Assembly (NCBI GenBank): GCA_001972305.1
Contig: BDDD01001627.1
Coordinates: 67,908-131,907, forward strand
Origin: Cephalotus follicularis
Lineage: Eukaryota; Streptophyta; Magnoliopsida; Oxalidales; Cephalotaceae
Direction of reading: 5' to 3'
Length of the DNA stretch: 64,000 nucleotides
In this document: positions 1 through 9,555 of the stretch, piece by piece
How positions within the stretch are numbered: the stretch's first letter is position 1
Layout: each line of letters begins with the position of its first letter
The notes under the pieces: model-generated
Database searches by the model: none
Told to the model about the DNA's origin: nothing
The model's input: the letters and a program-made list of their open reading frames with translations, nothing else
Made by a program: the position numbers and the translations under genes

Positions 1-2
1 GG

Positions 3-1184
3 CAACCAGATGAAGATGAACAACCACCTGTTGCTATACCAGCTGCACGTACGACAAAAGTACATGAACAGACATCAGCCATCAGACCATCCAGGCAGGC
101 TGTTGATGCAAGAAGATCAGTTGACCAACCTTCGCGACGAGAGAACCCTTTGATTGGATTCTTGAAGCTAAATCCTCCAGCCTTCACAGGAGATCCTGAT
201 GGTATATCGACTGAGAGATGGTTAATTGAAATGGACAAAATCTTTCGAGTCATGGATTGCTCTGACTCTCAGAAGGTTGTGTTCGCAATGTATATGCTAC
301 AAGGTGAAGCAGAACACTGGTGGAAGATGATTGAATCCCAGTGGGAGATATCTGGAACGACATATTCTTGGGATACTTTTAAAACAGAGTTTAACGACAG
401 ATTCTATCATGAGGTGGAGATTGATAAGAGAGAAACTGAATTTCTGGGCCTGACTCAGGGAGGCATGACAGTGACCCAATATGAGGCCAAGTTCATAGAG
501 TTATCAAGGATAGCTCCCTACATGGTAAGCACTGAGTCAAGGAAGGCTAAGAAGTTCCTTGGAGGACTTCAACCTGATATTCAAGAGAAGTTAGTGCCCC
601 TACATCTACGATCCTTCTTTGAGCGATCTAACAGGGCACGTGAAGTTGAAGCCTTGGCTCAACGGTTTCAAAACTTGGAAATCCAGACAGGCCGACAGAG
701 ACCTGCCCTTCCTGGTGATCAGTCAAGAAGGAGTTCTGGTAGTAGTAATAAATCCCGCAAGTCCAGTTATCACAGCAGTCCAAGGCAAGGAGAATCTCCC
801 CACTGTGTTGGCAGTCTAGCAGGACCTTCGAGGTTGGGAAGGCAATCTCGTGGTTCTCAGCAAAGAAGACTCGGTCGTGACGCATGACGGAGGCGCCAGT
901 GGAGGACAGCTTCGCAAGGAGGTTCTTCTAAACCTGCCGATGATGAACAGGAGTCTGTTGAACCCTGTATGCATTGTGGTCACACCAACCATGCTTCTGA
1001 GGATTGCTGGTGGAACAATGGTAGGTGTTGGACTTGTGGAGTTCCAGATCATATATCCACTCAATGTCCACAGAATCAGTTCAACACAGGAGGTCAAACA
1101 GGATAAGGTGCAAACAGATCACAGGGAAGTTTTTAGCAAGGCCACCCTAGCACCAGTTCACATGGAGACTGTGGCAAACAGCCG
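3..1184 (+). pseudogene. gag: Chromovirus gag (nucleocapsid part included), 5' end outside window
   Basis: The reading frame is open from the left edge to a TGA at 885-887 and resumes in the same frame after it. The retrotransposon capsid domain is recognisable from about 165 to 620 (PPAFTGDPDG; AEHWWKMIE; VTQYEAKFIELSRIAPYMV). An Arg/Ser/Gln-rich stretch follows. Two CCHC knuckles (C-x2-C-x4-H-x4-C), starting CMHCGH and CWTCGV, lie at about 965-1075. The Gag shell packages the element RNA. In-frame stops stand at 885-887 (TGA), 1104-1106 (TAA) and 1134-1136 (TAG). Gag and pol share one frame, as is usual for plant chromoviruses. Confidence 0.9.
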
Positions 1185-3130
1185 ATGAGATCTGCACCTA
1201 CGGTACAAGGAAGAGTATATGCTATGGACCGACGAGCTACAGCTAGATCACCCTCAGTGATTGGATGTATGGTTTATGTATCTCAGCTTTTGGCACGGAC
1301 TTTAATTGATCCAGGCTCGTCCCATTCATATGTTGCTTCTCATTTTATAAGTCGTATGAATGTGGAGCCCGAGACTTTACCTTTTATGATAGAGGTCAGC
1401 ACACCAGTAGGAGAGTCGGTTACCTCCTGGTGGGTGTGTAGATCTTGTGCCATTGAGATTTGTGGACATGTTCTTCCGGCAGACCTTATGGTGCTGCCGA
1501 TGGGCGAACTTGATATGATTCTCGGTATGGATTGGCTGTCAGAACATTATGCATATGTGTATTATAATAGGAAGGTTGTAACCTTCTATTTTCCAGGACA
1601 GTCTCCGTTCCATTTTATCGGGACGTTAAAGCATCAGCCAGTTTCTATGATATCTGCTATTCAGGCTGACAAACTCTTGAGACAGGGTTGTACTGCTTAC
1701 CTGGCGCATGTTACAGATGACAGTAAATGGACACCAAAGTTGGAGGATGTTCCTGTGGTTTGTGAATACCCGGATGTGCTTCCGGAAGAGCTGACATCCT
1801 TACCTCTTGAGAGAGACATGGAGTTTGCTATAGATCTTTTGCTAGGAACAGCTCCCATATCGACAGCTCCTTACCGGATGGCCCCTCTTAAGTTAAGGGA
1901 ATTGAAAGTACAATTTCAGGAGTTACTGGATAAAGGTTTCATCAGACCCAGTGTATCCCCCTGGGGAGCACCGGTCTTGTTTGGAAGAAGAATGATGGAT
2001 CCCTGAGGATGTGTATCGATTACCGGCAGCTGAATAAAGTGACAATCAAGAACAAGTATCCACTGCCGCACATCGATGACATATTTGATCAACTGAAGGG
2101 ATCTTCAATGTTTTCTAAGTTGGATATGAGATCGGGATATCATCAGCTCAGAGTTAGAACATAAGATATTCCCAAGACTGCTTTTAGATCACGATATGGA
2201 CATTACAAATTCGTAGTAATGCCTTTCGGGGTGACCAACGCCCCTACAGCATTTATGAGCTTGATGAACAAGATATTCAGTCCATATCTTGATCAATTCA
2301 TAGTGGTGTTTATTGATGACATCTTGATATATTCAAAGTCCATGGAAGAGTATGGTGAACACTTGCACTTGGCATTAGGGACTCTCAGAGATCACCGTTT
2401 ATATGCCAAGTTTAGCAAGTGTGAATTCTGGTTGTCAGAGGTAACATTCCTTGGTCATGTTATATCCAGCGCAGGATTGTCAGTGGATCCTAAAAAGATT
2501 GAAGCAGTGAAGAGCTAGAAACGACCAACGAATGTGATGGAAGTCCGGAGCTTTCTCGGCTTAGCAGGATACTACCGTCGTTTTGTGGAAGGATTTTCAA
2601 AAATAGCTACCCCTCTGACCCAATTGACGCAGAAGAACATTGCTTTTGTTTGGGATGATGCTTACGAACAGAGTTTCCAAGAGTTAAAGCATCTCTTGAC
2701 TACTGCGCCAGTCCTAGCCTTACCAGAAGGCAACGAATGTTTTGTTGTTTATAGTGACGCATCAGGCAGTGGCCTGGGATGTGTCCTTGTGAGAAATGGA
2801 AGAGTGATCACTTACGCCTCAAGGAAGTTAAAGCCCCATAAAGAGAACTATCCTACTCATGATCTTGAGTTAGCTGCGATAGTGTTCGCTTTGCGTAAAT
2901 GGAGGCATTATCTATATGGTACCAAGTTCGAGGTGTACACCAATCACAAGAGCTTAAAGTACTTGTTCTCACAGAAGGACCTGAATATGAGACAACGAAG
3001 ATGGATGGAGTTGCTCAATGACTATAACTATGAAATATAGTACCATTAAGGCAAAGCAAATGTTGTTGCAGACGCCCTCAGTCATCGATTAGCTTGCCTA
3101 ACCATTGCTCATATTCAGACATGTCCATGG
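1185..3130 (+). pseudogene. pol: Chromovirus protease - reverse transcriptase - RNase H
   Basis: The protease shows LIDPGSSHSYV at about 1300. After it, the RT N-terminal region (APYRMAPLKLRELK) runs to about 1976, where one base is missing near TTTGGAAGAAG and the reading moves to another frame that holds to the end of pol. The RT catalytic box FIDDIL is intact at 2309-2326, with the following helix and thumb region recognisable ([23 protein letters not shown]). RNase H begins near 2750 ([14 protein letters not shown]). In-frame stops stand at 2162-2164 (TAA), 2516-2518 (TAG), 3038-3040 (TAG) and 3047-3049 (TAA). The enzymes would copy element RNA into DNA, but this copy cannot make a full product. 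Confidence 0.92.
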
Positions 3131-4561
3131 TTAATAAACCAAATCTGTGAAACTCAGAGCAATGATGGATATTTGCTTAAGATAGATTTGAGCGAAGATG
3201 GAGGTTTGAAACCGGATTTCTCTATACAAGGTGACGGATTAATCCGATATCATGGCAGAATATGTGTTCCTAACAACAAAGAGCTGAAGGATGAACTGTT
3301 GTCACAAGCACATCGCTCCAGTTTCTCCGTACATCCGAGGAGTACCAAGATGTACCGGGACCTAAAGCTGGACTATTGGTGGAATAACATGAAGAGAGAG
3401 ATAGCAGAGTATGTTGCTGCCTTTTTGACATGCCAATAGGTTAAAGCAGAACACCAAAGACCAGCAGGATTGTTTCAACCGTTGCCTGTGGCACAGTGGA
3501 AATGGGAACACATAACGATGGATTTTGTGATAGGAATGCCCGGAACAAGGAATGGTCGTGATGCTATATGGGTAATCGTCGATCGCTTTACTAAATCTGC
3601 ACATTTTCTTGCGATCAAGACGAACTTTTCACTCACACGGCTAGCAAATATGTATATTGCTAAAATTGTAAGCCTCCATGGAGTACCACTCAGCGTGGTG
3701 TCTGATAGAGACCCTCGTTTTACATCTCGATTTTGGAGGAAACTGCAGGAAACTTTTTGTACTCAGCTGAATTTTAGCACAACTTTTCATCGCCAAACTG
3801 ATGGACAGTCTGAGAGGACCATTCAGACTATGGAAGACATGCTACGGGCATGTGTTTTGGATTGGGGAGGTAGCTGGGAAGACCATCTACCGTTGATAGA
3901 GTTCTCGTACAACAACAGTTTTCACGCCATCATTGGTATGGCTCCATTCGAGGCTCTCTATGGAAGGAAGTGTAGAACCCCGATCTGTTGGTTCAAAGTG
4001 GGTGAACAGAGTCTTGTGGGACCCAAGCTTGTGCAAGACACAATTGAGAAGGCAAAAGTTATCGGGGAAAGACTCCTTGCAACACAAAGCTGATAGAAAA
4101 GCTATGCTGACCACCGCAGGCGAGAGTTGGAGTTCGTTGTGGGCGATCATGTATTCCTTAAAGTCTCTCCAACTAAAAGAATTATGAGGTTCGGCAAGAA
4201 AGGGAAGTTGACCCCTCGGTTTATAGGACCTTTTGAGATCTTGGAGAGAGTGGGTGCTGTTGCTTATCGACTTGCCTTACCACCCAGCCTGGCGGATGTG
4301 CACAATGTGTTTCATGTTTCGATACTGCAGAAGTACTATCCAGATCCTTCTCATGTTTTACGATGGGAGCCACTAGAGTTGAGAACGGATTTGAGTTTCG
4401 AAGAGATACCTATCCAGATTCTCGACCGACGAATTAAACAGTTGAGGAATAAAACCATTCCATTAGTAAAGGTATTATGGCAATACCACGGAGTGGAAAA
4501 AGCTACCTGGGAAAGAGAAGATTATATGCAGGCTAAGTATCCCCAGTTGTTCTTATCCTAG
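3131..4561 (+). pseudogene. pol: Chromovirus integrase with C-terminal chromodomain
   Basis: The integrase has an N-terminal HHCC-type region at about 3300-3440. Its first Cys position reads Phe (AAFLTC), so the zinc site is impaired. The core has the catalytic triad: Asp in MDFVIGMP (about 3520), Asp in VSDRDPRF (about 3700) and Glu in GQSERTIQT (about 3805). A GPF/Y-like module (RFIGPFEILER) follows near 4220. A chromodomain ends the protein at about 4410-4555 (PLVKVLWQYHGVEKATWERED) with a normal TAG at 4559-4561. Chromodomains direct integration to modified chromatin. Stops interrupt the frame at 3437-3439 (TAG), 4091-4093 (TGA) and 4094-4096 (TAG). Confidence 0.92.
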
Positions 4562-4587
4562 GAAATGTCGGGACGAGATTTCTGTAA

Positions 4588-4598
4588 GGAGGGGAGGA
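4588..4598 (+). promoter_or_regulatory. Polypurine tract (plus-strand primer)
   Basis: Eleven purines (ggaggggagga) lie directly before the TG that starts the 3' LTR. This position and composition are diagnostic of the second-strand primer of LTR retrotransposons. Confidence 0.88.
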
Positions 4599-4914
4599 TG
4601 TAATAGCCCTAAATATTATAAAGAATTATTATTGGACTTCATAAATTATTTTCCTTCCTTTTGGGTTGGAACCGAATTTTTATGAAGTATTTATTTGGGC
4701 CTTAATGGAAAATAATTTATGAACTTGGGCTAAAGATATTATGTTTCTCTCCTTGGGAAGAATTTAATGTAGTAATTGGATTTTGGGCTGGTGAATGGAA
4801 AGTGTGATTTGGCCCAAGTGAGGAGGTAGGCCCAATTGGAGTAGGTTGGCCCAAGGCTTGGGGGAAGGCCCTGAACCGTAGAGAATTGTCTCAACAATTC
4901 TAGATCCTTCCTTT

Positions 4915-4928
4915 CACGTGTATAAAAG
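4915..4928 (+). promoter_or_regulatory. LTR promoter: G-box next to TATA box
   Basis: CACGTG is followed immediately by TATAAAAGG about 320 bp into the LTR, the usual place for the U3 promoter. A second TATA-like box (TATAAATA) is at 5069-5076. A G-box abutting a TATA box would suit light- or stress-responsive transcription; that regulation is inferred only. Confidence 0.55.
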
Positions 4929-5652
4929 GTGGGTGGTGGCCTGCAGACATACTTTTGGCCATTCTCTTGCACAGTTCCTCTAGAAAAATCGAGAGAATGA
5001 GAAAGTGGGAGATGAGGACAAAAGGGACACTGTCCATGGGAGCCCCCATGTCCCCTACACTTCAATTGTATAAATACCCATTTCCTGGGAGCAAGGCTTT
5101 GTGAAAGGAAAAAGGAATTGGTAAATTGAAGTGTAGCAGTCCAGAATTTAAGAGGAATGAAGCAATCTCCGTTTTCAACCTTTACCCAGGTAGGTTGCTC
5201 TATGTCCGAATGCCTACCAGCATGTTTGTGTGTATATGCTTGTATGTCTGCTGTGTGAATTTTATTTCTTGTTGTTTGTTTGTTATGTGGTTGATTTTAC
5301 ACTACTATTAGTATGATATTAGTGCAAAAAAGAATAGTATGCGCTATACTGTCCCCATGCCTTACCATTGCGCCAACCCGAGCAGTGCACGTGACCCCAA
5401 TGTAAAGTATTATGCAAGCCTACATGCCAAGACATGTGTTCGTCCCTGGCCTTGCATCCCCGAACATACAAACAGTGCATGTTGCACAGTAACACCATAT
5501 GCAGAGGTGCGTTATGGGGTTGAGCTTCTCTAGCCATGCGTCCAAGCATGGCCTGAGCTCCTCGCCGGCAAGCACCGAGCAGTTCCCCTTTTCCAGGCTT
5601 GCGTCGAGCTTCTCTGCTAGTGCCTGGGCTGTCGGGAAATCAAGTATAAGCT

Positions 5653-5775
5653 AGGGTGACATTCACCCAAGGAGACGATGCCCGGGGTGACATGCGCCCG
5701 AGGAGACGATGCCCGTGGTGACATGCTCCCGAGGAGACGATGCCCGAGGTGACATGCGCCCGAGGAAATGTGATG
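5653..5775 (+). repeat. 31-bp minisatellite in LTR
   Basis: About 3.5 head-to-tail units of ggtgacatgcgcccgaggag plus acgatgcccg, period 31 bp with few changes. Degenerate pieces (cccgaggtggtgacgcc) continue to about 5935. Confidence 0.8.
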
Positions 5776-6379
5776 CAAGGGCAGACAGGGCCGAGCTCCT
5801 CTGTCAATGCCTGGGGATCCATGTGCCCGAGGTGGTGACGCCAGAGGAGTCGTGCCAGGATGCCATGCCAGGAATGTCATGAGCCTGAGGTGACAACGCC
5901 TGGGAGGACAGGCGCCGAGGTGACGACGCCAGGGGTAACATATGCTATGTGCCAACGCCAGAGGAGCCGTCCATGGCTCTTCCCTACCATGCTCGCGTTA
6001 TGATCCTCCTCTACCTTTGTCGAGCATGAGACGACACTAAGTTCTCCCCTGCCATTATCCAAGTATGCATACTATGCATGCATTGTCCCTTGGAGTTGTC
6101 CCCTAAATGCACCTACGTGGAAAGGAAATGGAATATGTGTACGTATATATCCCCTGGCATGATCTCCCTGCATGTGTCACGAAGAAGGAAGTTGGATAAG
6201 TATAGGCATGCGTCCCCGGGCAGGTAATTATGTGATGAATATAGCCTTGCATGCGCCATGCATGCGGGTCTTATACATGGGAAGGTACCATGCACTCTTT
6301 TATACCCTGGTCAGACTTAAGGAATGAATAAAGAATGATAAAGGAAATGGAACCAAAAAAGGATACATATAAATGGTCC

Positions 6380-6610
6380 CTGGCAGGTGAGCCCAACAGG
6401 GGAGAATTCCGCCGAGCAGGTGAACCTATGGGGTGAACTCCGCTAGGCAGGTTATCCTCGGGCGAATCCGCTAATGGTGAACCTAAAGGCGAATTTCACC
6501 AGAGCTGGTGATCTAATGGGTGAACCGCAAGAGCATGTGAGCAAAGGGCGAATTCCGCTCGGCAGGTGAACCTGAAGGAGAATTTCGCGGGCAGATGAGC
6601 CTAAAGGTGA
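6380..6610 (+). repeat. Degenerate tandem repeat in LTR (gcaggtgaacct...)
   Basis: Six or more diverged units combine gcaggtgaacct, a purine-rich step and gaattccgc, with a period of roughly 35-40 bp. The units are strongly diverged, which suggests an older array than the 31-bp one upstream. Confidence 0.6.
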
Positions 6611-7165
6611 ACCTTATACACTGATCAGACCATATGATGACTGGACTAGACTCCTCTCTAAAGTGTTTGATATGTATGATTTTAGTAGAGTAGTCCGAGG
6701 ACAAAGGATAATGCTATTAGGTTATGGTTTGCATTCTTGGTAGACATGCATATTTATTTCTCCTCTGCTTTTATTGTTATTCCTCTGGTCTGTGCCCGTG
6801 CATGTGGTAACATACACAACCCTCAGGGTTGCTGACCCATTCCTTTGAATGGGCCAGGTGCAGGAACATGTGGTGATGGCACATCGCAGCAGCGTCAAGG
6901 ATAAAGATGGAAGTAAGTTCCTCCTCCTCGGAAATACGCTTTATGGTTGGATTCTCAAGAAATAATTATGTATTTATTTATTTTAAATACTGGTTGTAGC
7001 AGTGTATTTTAATTGTTTGAACTGGGTCTGTATATCCACACATTGAATAAAGGACTATGTTTATGATTTATTTAAGTTTTAAATTTTATGGTATTGATTA
7101 ATAATGATTGTACGGATTTCCACGTGTCGAGTCATGGGGCCCAACCCACGTTTCGGGGCTTGACA

Positions 7166-7685
7166 CCCCTGGCTTCCCCTTGAGGATCCACCTCCATTGC
7201 TTGATGCTCGGGATGCACTCTTCTGGGACCATTGTGCTGATATCGGGCAGTTGAGGACTCTGCCCTTTAAGATGCATTGATCTCAGGTCCCCTCCCCAGG
7301 GGAATATTGTCCCCTGGCCGCCTCGGGGGGAGTCTATCTACCCTTAGCGGGTTTGCCTGGCACCTCGGGGGTGCCCCATCTTCACCACTGGCCTGACAAT
7401 GCCGCTTTGACCTTGGCTGTTCGCTTGGGCAGGTCTGGCCTGGGTCTGGTTGGCTAGATTGGTTGCCAACAGATTTGTGAGACGCTCCATTCCCCTGAGG
7501 AGCTGATTGAGTCGCTCCCCATTGACAGGAGCTTGTTCCGAAGCCGCAATTTGACCAGCTTCAGGAGGAGGAGGCGGGATCTCCTGTTGTCGGCTGTTGG
7601 TGGCTCCAGACTAGTTGTTGACCTACTTTATCGGAGGCATGATTCTTGACAGCTTTTTGCTGCGTTTCCCACATACGGCGCCAAC
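7166..7685 (-). pseudogene. gag: Tat-like gypsy gag N-terminus and primer-site region, truncated by insertion
   Basis: Read on the minus strand, this is the leader and first part of gag of a Tat-like element. It aligns along its length with 42745-43268 of the full-length copy in this window (shared CCCCTGGCTTCCCCTTGAGG, and AAGATGCATTGATCT). It starts abruptly at 7166, next to the CA end of the chromovirus LTR, so the rest of the element should lie to the left of the window. No intact frame remains. The primer-binding region (GTTGGCGCCGTATGTGGGAA on the minus strand) adjoins the LTR. Confidence 0.85.
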
Positions 7686-8248
7686 TGTTGATGCAGAAAA
7701 CCTTCCTTCAACAGTACCCTACGTGGAGGGCTTTGATTTGTTAATGAAAACGTTGGAATCTATGTCCGAGAAGAAGCTTTGGTGACTGATAACCCCTGCG
7801 CAAGTGAAACAAATACGTTGAAGGTTCAGGAGTTTGTTCTCCCGGGGACACTCCGACGCTCAAATTAGGCAATGCACAGAGAGTTTTAAGGTTCTTTTGA
7901 GAGTCAAAAATGGCTGACCTGTATAAAGTAGTTAGTTTTAATATTTATAGGCCTTGGATGTAACTGCTGAGCGTGAAATTCGGAGTTGACAGTTGCCCCT
8001 AAGGAAAATGCCCGAGGATCTCGGGCATTTCCCCTGGTCTCCGCCGGATTTAGTGTCATTTCCCTTTAGGACGTGGTGTCGTGTACGTATGTGCCCTCTG
8101 TTGTAGACTGGCAACGCCCGGGGATAATGGCGCACTAAAGGTTTGAACTTATAACGCCTAGCCACATACTTAGGCCTTAGGACGACATCTGGCGTTTTCT
8201 CCTGAAGGCACGTGATGCCATGCTTTAAGTCGAATTTTCTCCACATCA
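7686..8248 (-). repeat. LTR of the truncated Tat-like element (563 bp)
   Basis: It runs from TGTTGATGCAG to CTCCACATCA in plus orientation. It is clearly homologous to the two LTRs at 32102-32656 and 43269-43831 (shared CTCCCGGGGACACTCCGACG and AATGCCCGAGGA). A minus-strand TATA-like box lies near 7940. The flank at 8249-8253 (aaact) should be its target duplication. The missing partner LTR would be left of the window. Confidence 0.88.
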
Positions 8249-9555
8249 AAACTCATCATTAGTAAAGTTTGTTTCGTTAATCTAACAAGCCTTAAATTAG
8301 GCTATGTTCTTCAGTAAATTTATTAAAATGTATACGAACGAATCCTTATCAAAGAATATTAACAAATTAAACTCGTTATTATTCAAATAAGTATTATTTC
8401 TCTCCATACCCCTCACCTATTAACTTCGTATTAATATTTTACAAATCAAATCATTTAATTCAATGTTCTATATGTATATATCACCTTTATAAATTTTCAA
8501 GTTAATTGAATATCTATAACTATTTCATTTTTTTATATTTATATAAGATATTTTAAAGATTATATGAGTTTCATAATGATTTTTTTATTACCGTTGAATT
8601 TTTTTTTGTATAAATATATAAAAAAAATAAGATCTATAATCATCCAATTGTTTTAAAAATTTACAAGAATAATCTTATAAAATTTTATCTATAAATTCAT
8701 AAAATAATAAAAGGCATAGAAAAACTCCTCCACACCAATTTTGGAAGAAAATATTCTTGTATTCAAATTTATTTTGTTAATCTAACAAACTTAAAATTAG
8801 GTTCATATTCTTAGTTTAATTTAATAAAACGAAATACGAACGAATCCCAATTTGTTCACCAACGATTTGAACAATTTTCACTCCCAGTTACTTCTAAACA
8901 GTGTACAAACTGGGTCCATAAAAATTATAAAATCTAATGCATCTTGCCATAATCGGATAGTTATCATTTACTTCATGATCAACAAATCCAAACATGTCCA
9001 GTCACGGATATCAAACAAATATGTCCAATTAATCCCTGTTTGACAGTTAATGGCTTTTGACCGTCTAGCTTAAGTTTGGGTCACAAACATTGGAGAAATT
9101 AATGTGTTAGAACAGTAACACCACACTGATGCATGCTATTGAATTTTTCATGAAAATAACTCGTCAAAGATAACAACCTGCAAATCAGAGACAAACTTTA
9201 GATCGATCCACATATATAATTGGAAAATAAGATGTGATAACAAAGTTCCCGTGTTTTCTATGTCATGTAAAAATATTTCTTTTTAGTTCAAGAGAAGAAA
9301 ACTGGTATCATTCCTACCTCAATAAAAGTTAGTTTTTGCTTCAAAAAGGCTCAATTTTAAACTTCTTAAAATTGTAAAAATCTCTTCCACATGCTACAAC
9401 AGCAAGGCAGATTTTTCCTGTTCTAACTTTTAAAACTACTTCCAACTTATAACTTATAAGCTCTCTTGCAATTCTAAATGCCTTGCGTGAGTTACAAGAT
9501 TCGGCACCGTCACTACAGCGCCTCATTCAGCTGAACTGCACAAGAAGAAGCTGGT
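8249..9555. other. AT-rich intergenic DNA with a diverged 80-bp direct repeat
   Basis: No gene is seen. An imperfect direct repeat lies at about 8268-8348 and 8764-8848; both copies contain GTTAATCTAACAA, AAATTAGG and ATACGAACGAATCC. It could be the ends of a small decayed LTR-type element or a simple duplication. The last 250 bases before 9556 are probably the 3' UTR of the downstream minus-strand gene. Confidence 0.5.

Larger units (their letters stand above)
1..7165 (+). mobile_element. Ty3/gypsy chromovirus (Tekay-like), 3' part with 3' LTR
   Basis: The window opens inside this LTR retrotransposon. In order it shows gag with two zinc knuckles, aspartic protease, reverse transcriptase, RNase H, integrase, a C-terminal chromodomain, a polypurine tract and a long LTR beginning TG and ending CA. 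The order PR-RT-RH-INT defines Ty3/gypsy. The chromodomain and the LTR of about 2.6 kb point to the Tekay/Del group of chromoviruses. The 5' LTR lies beyond the left edge. The element interrupts a Tat-like element whose sequence resumes at 7166, so the target duplication on the right should be cccct (7166-7170). The coding region is broken by many stops and a frameshift, so the copy is dead. Confidence 0.93.
4599..7165 (+). repeat. 3' LTR of the chromovirus (2567 bp)
   Basis: The LTR starts TGTAATAGCCC after the polypurine tract and ends GGGGCTTGACA, exactly where Tat-element sequence resumes. It holds two TATA-like boxes near 4921 and 5069, GC-rich minisatellites at 5653-5770 and 6380-6610, and a 3' part (about 6810-6900) with ACACAACC, GGGTTGCTGACCCATT and CAGGTGCAGG. 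That part is shared with the LTR fragment at 21250-21360, so the two belong to related families. Short reading frames inside it look incidental. Confidence 0.88.

Noticed and set aside
5339..6295. Several frames of 60-110 codons in the chromovirus LTR
   Set aside because: They arise from GC-rich minisatellite sequence read in several frames.
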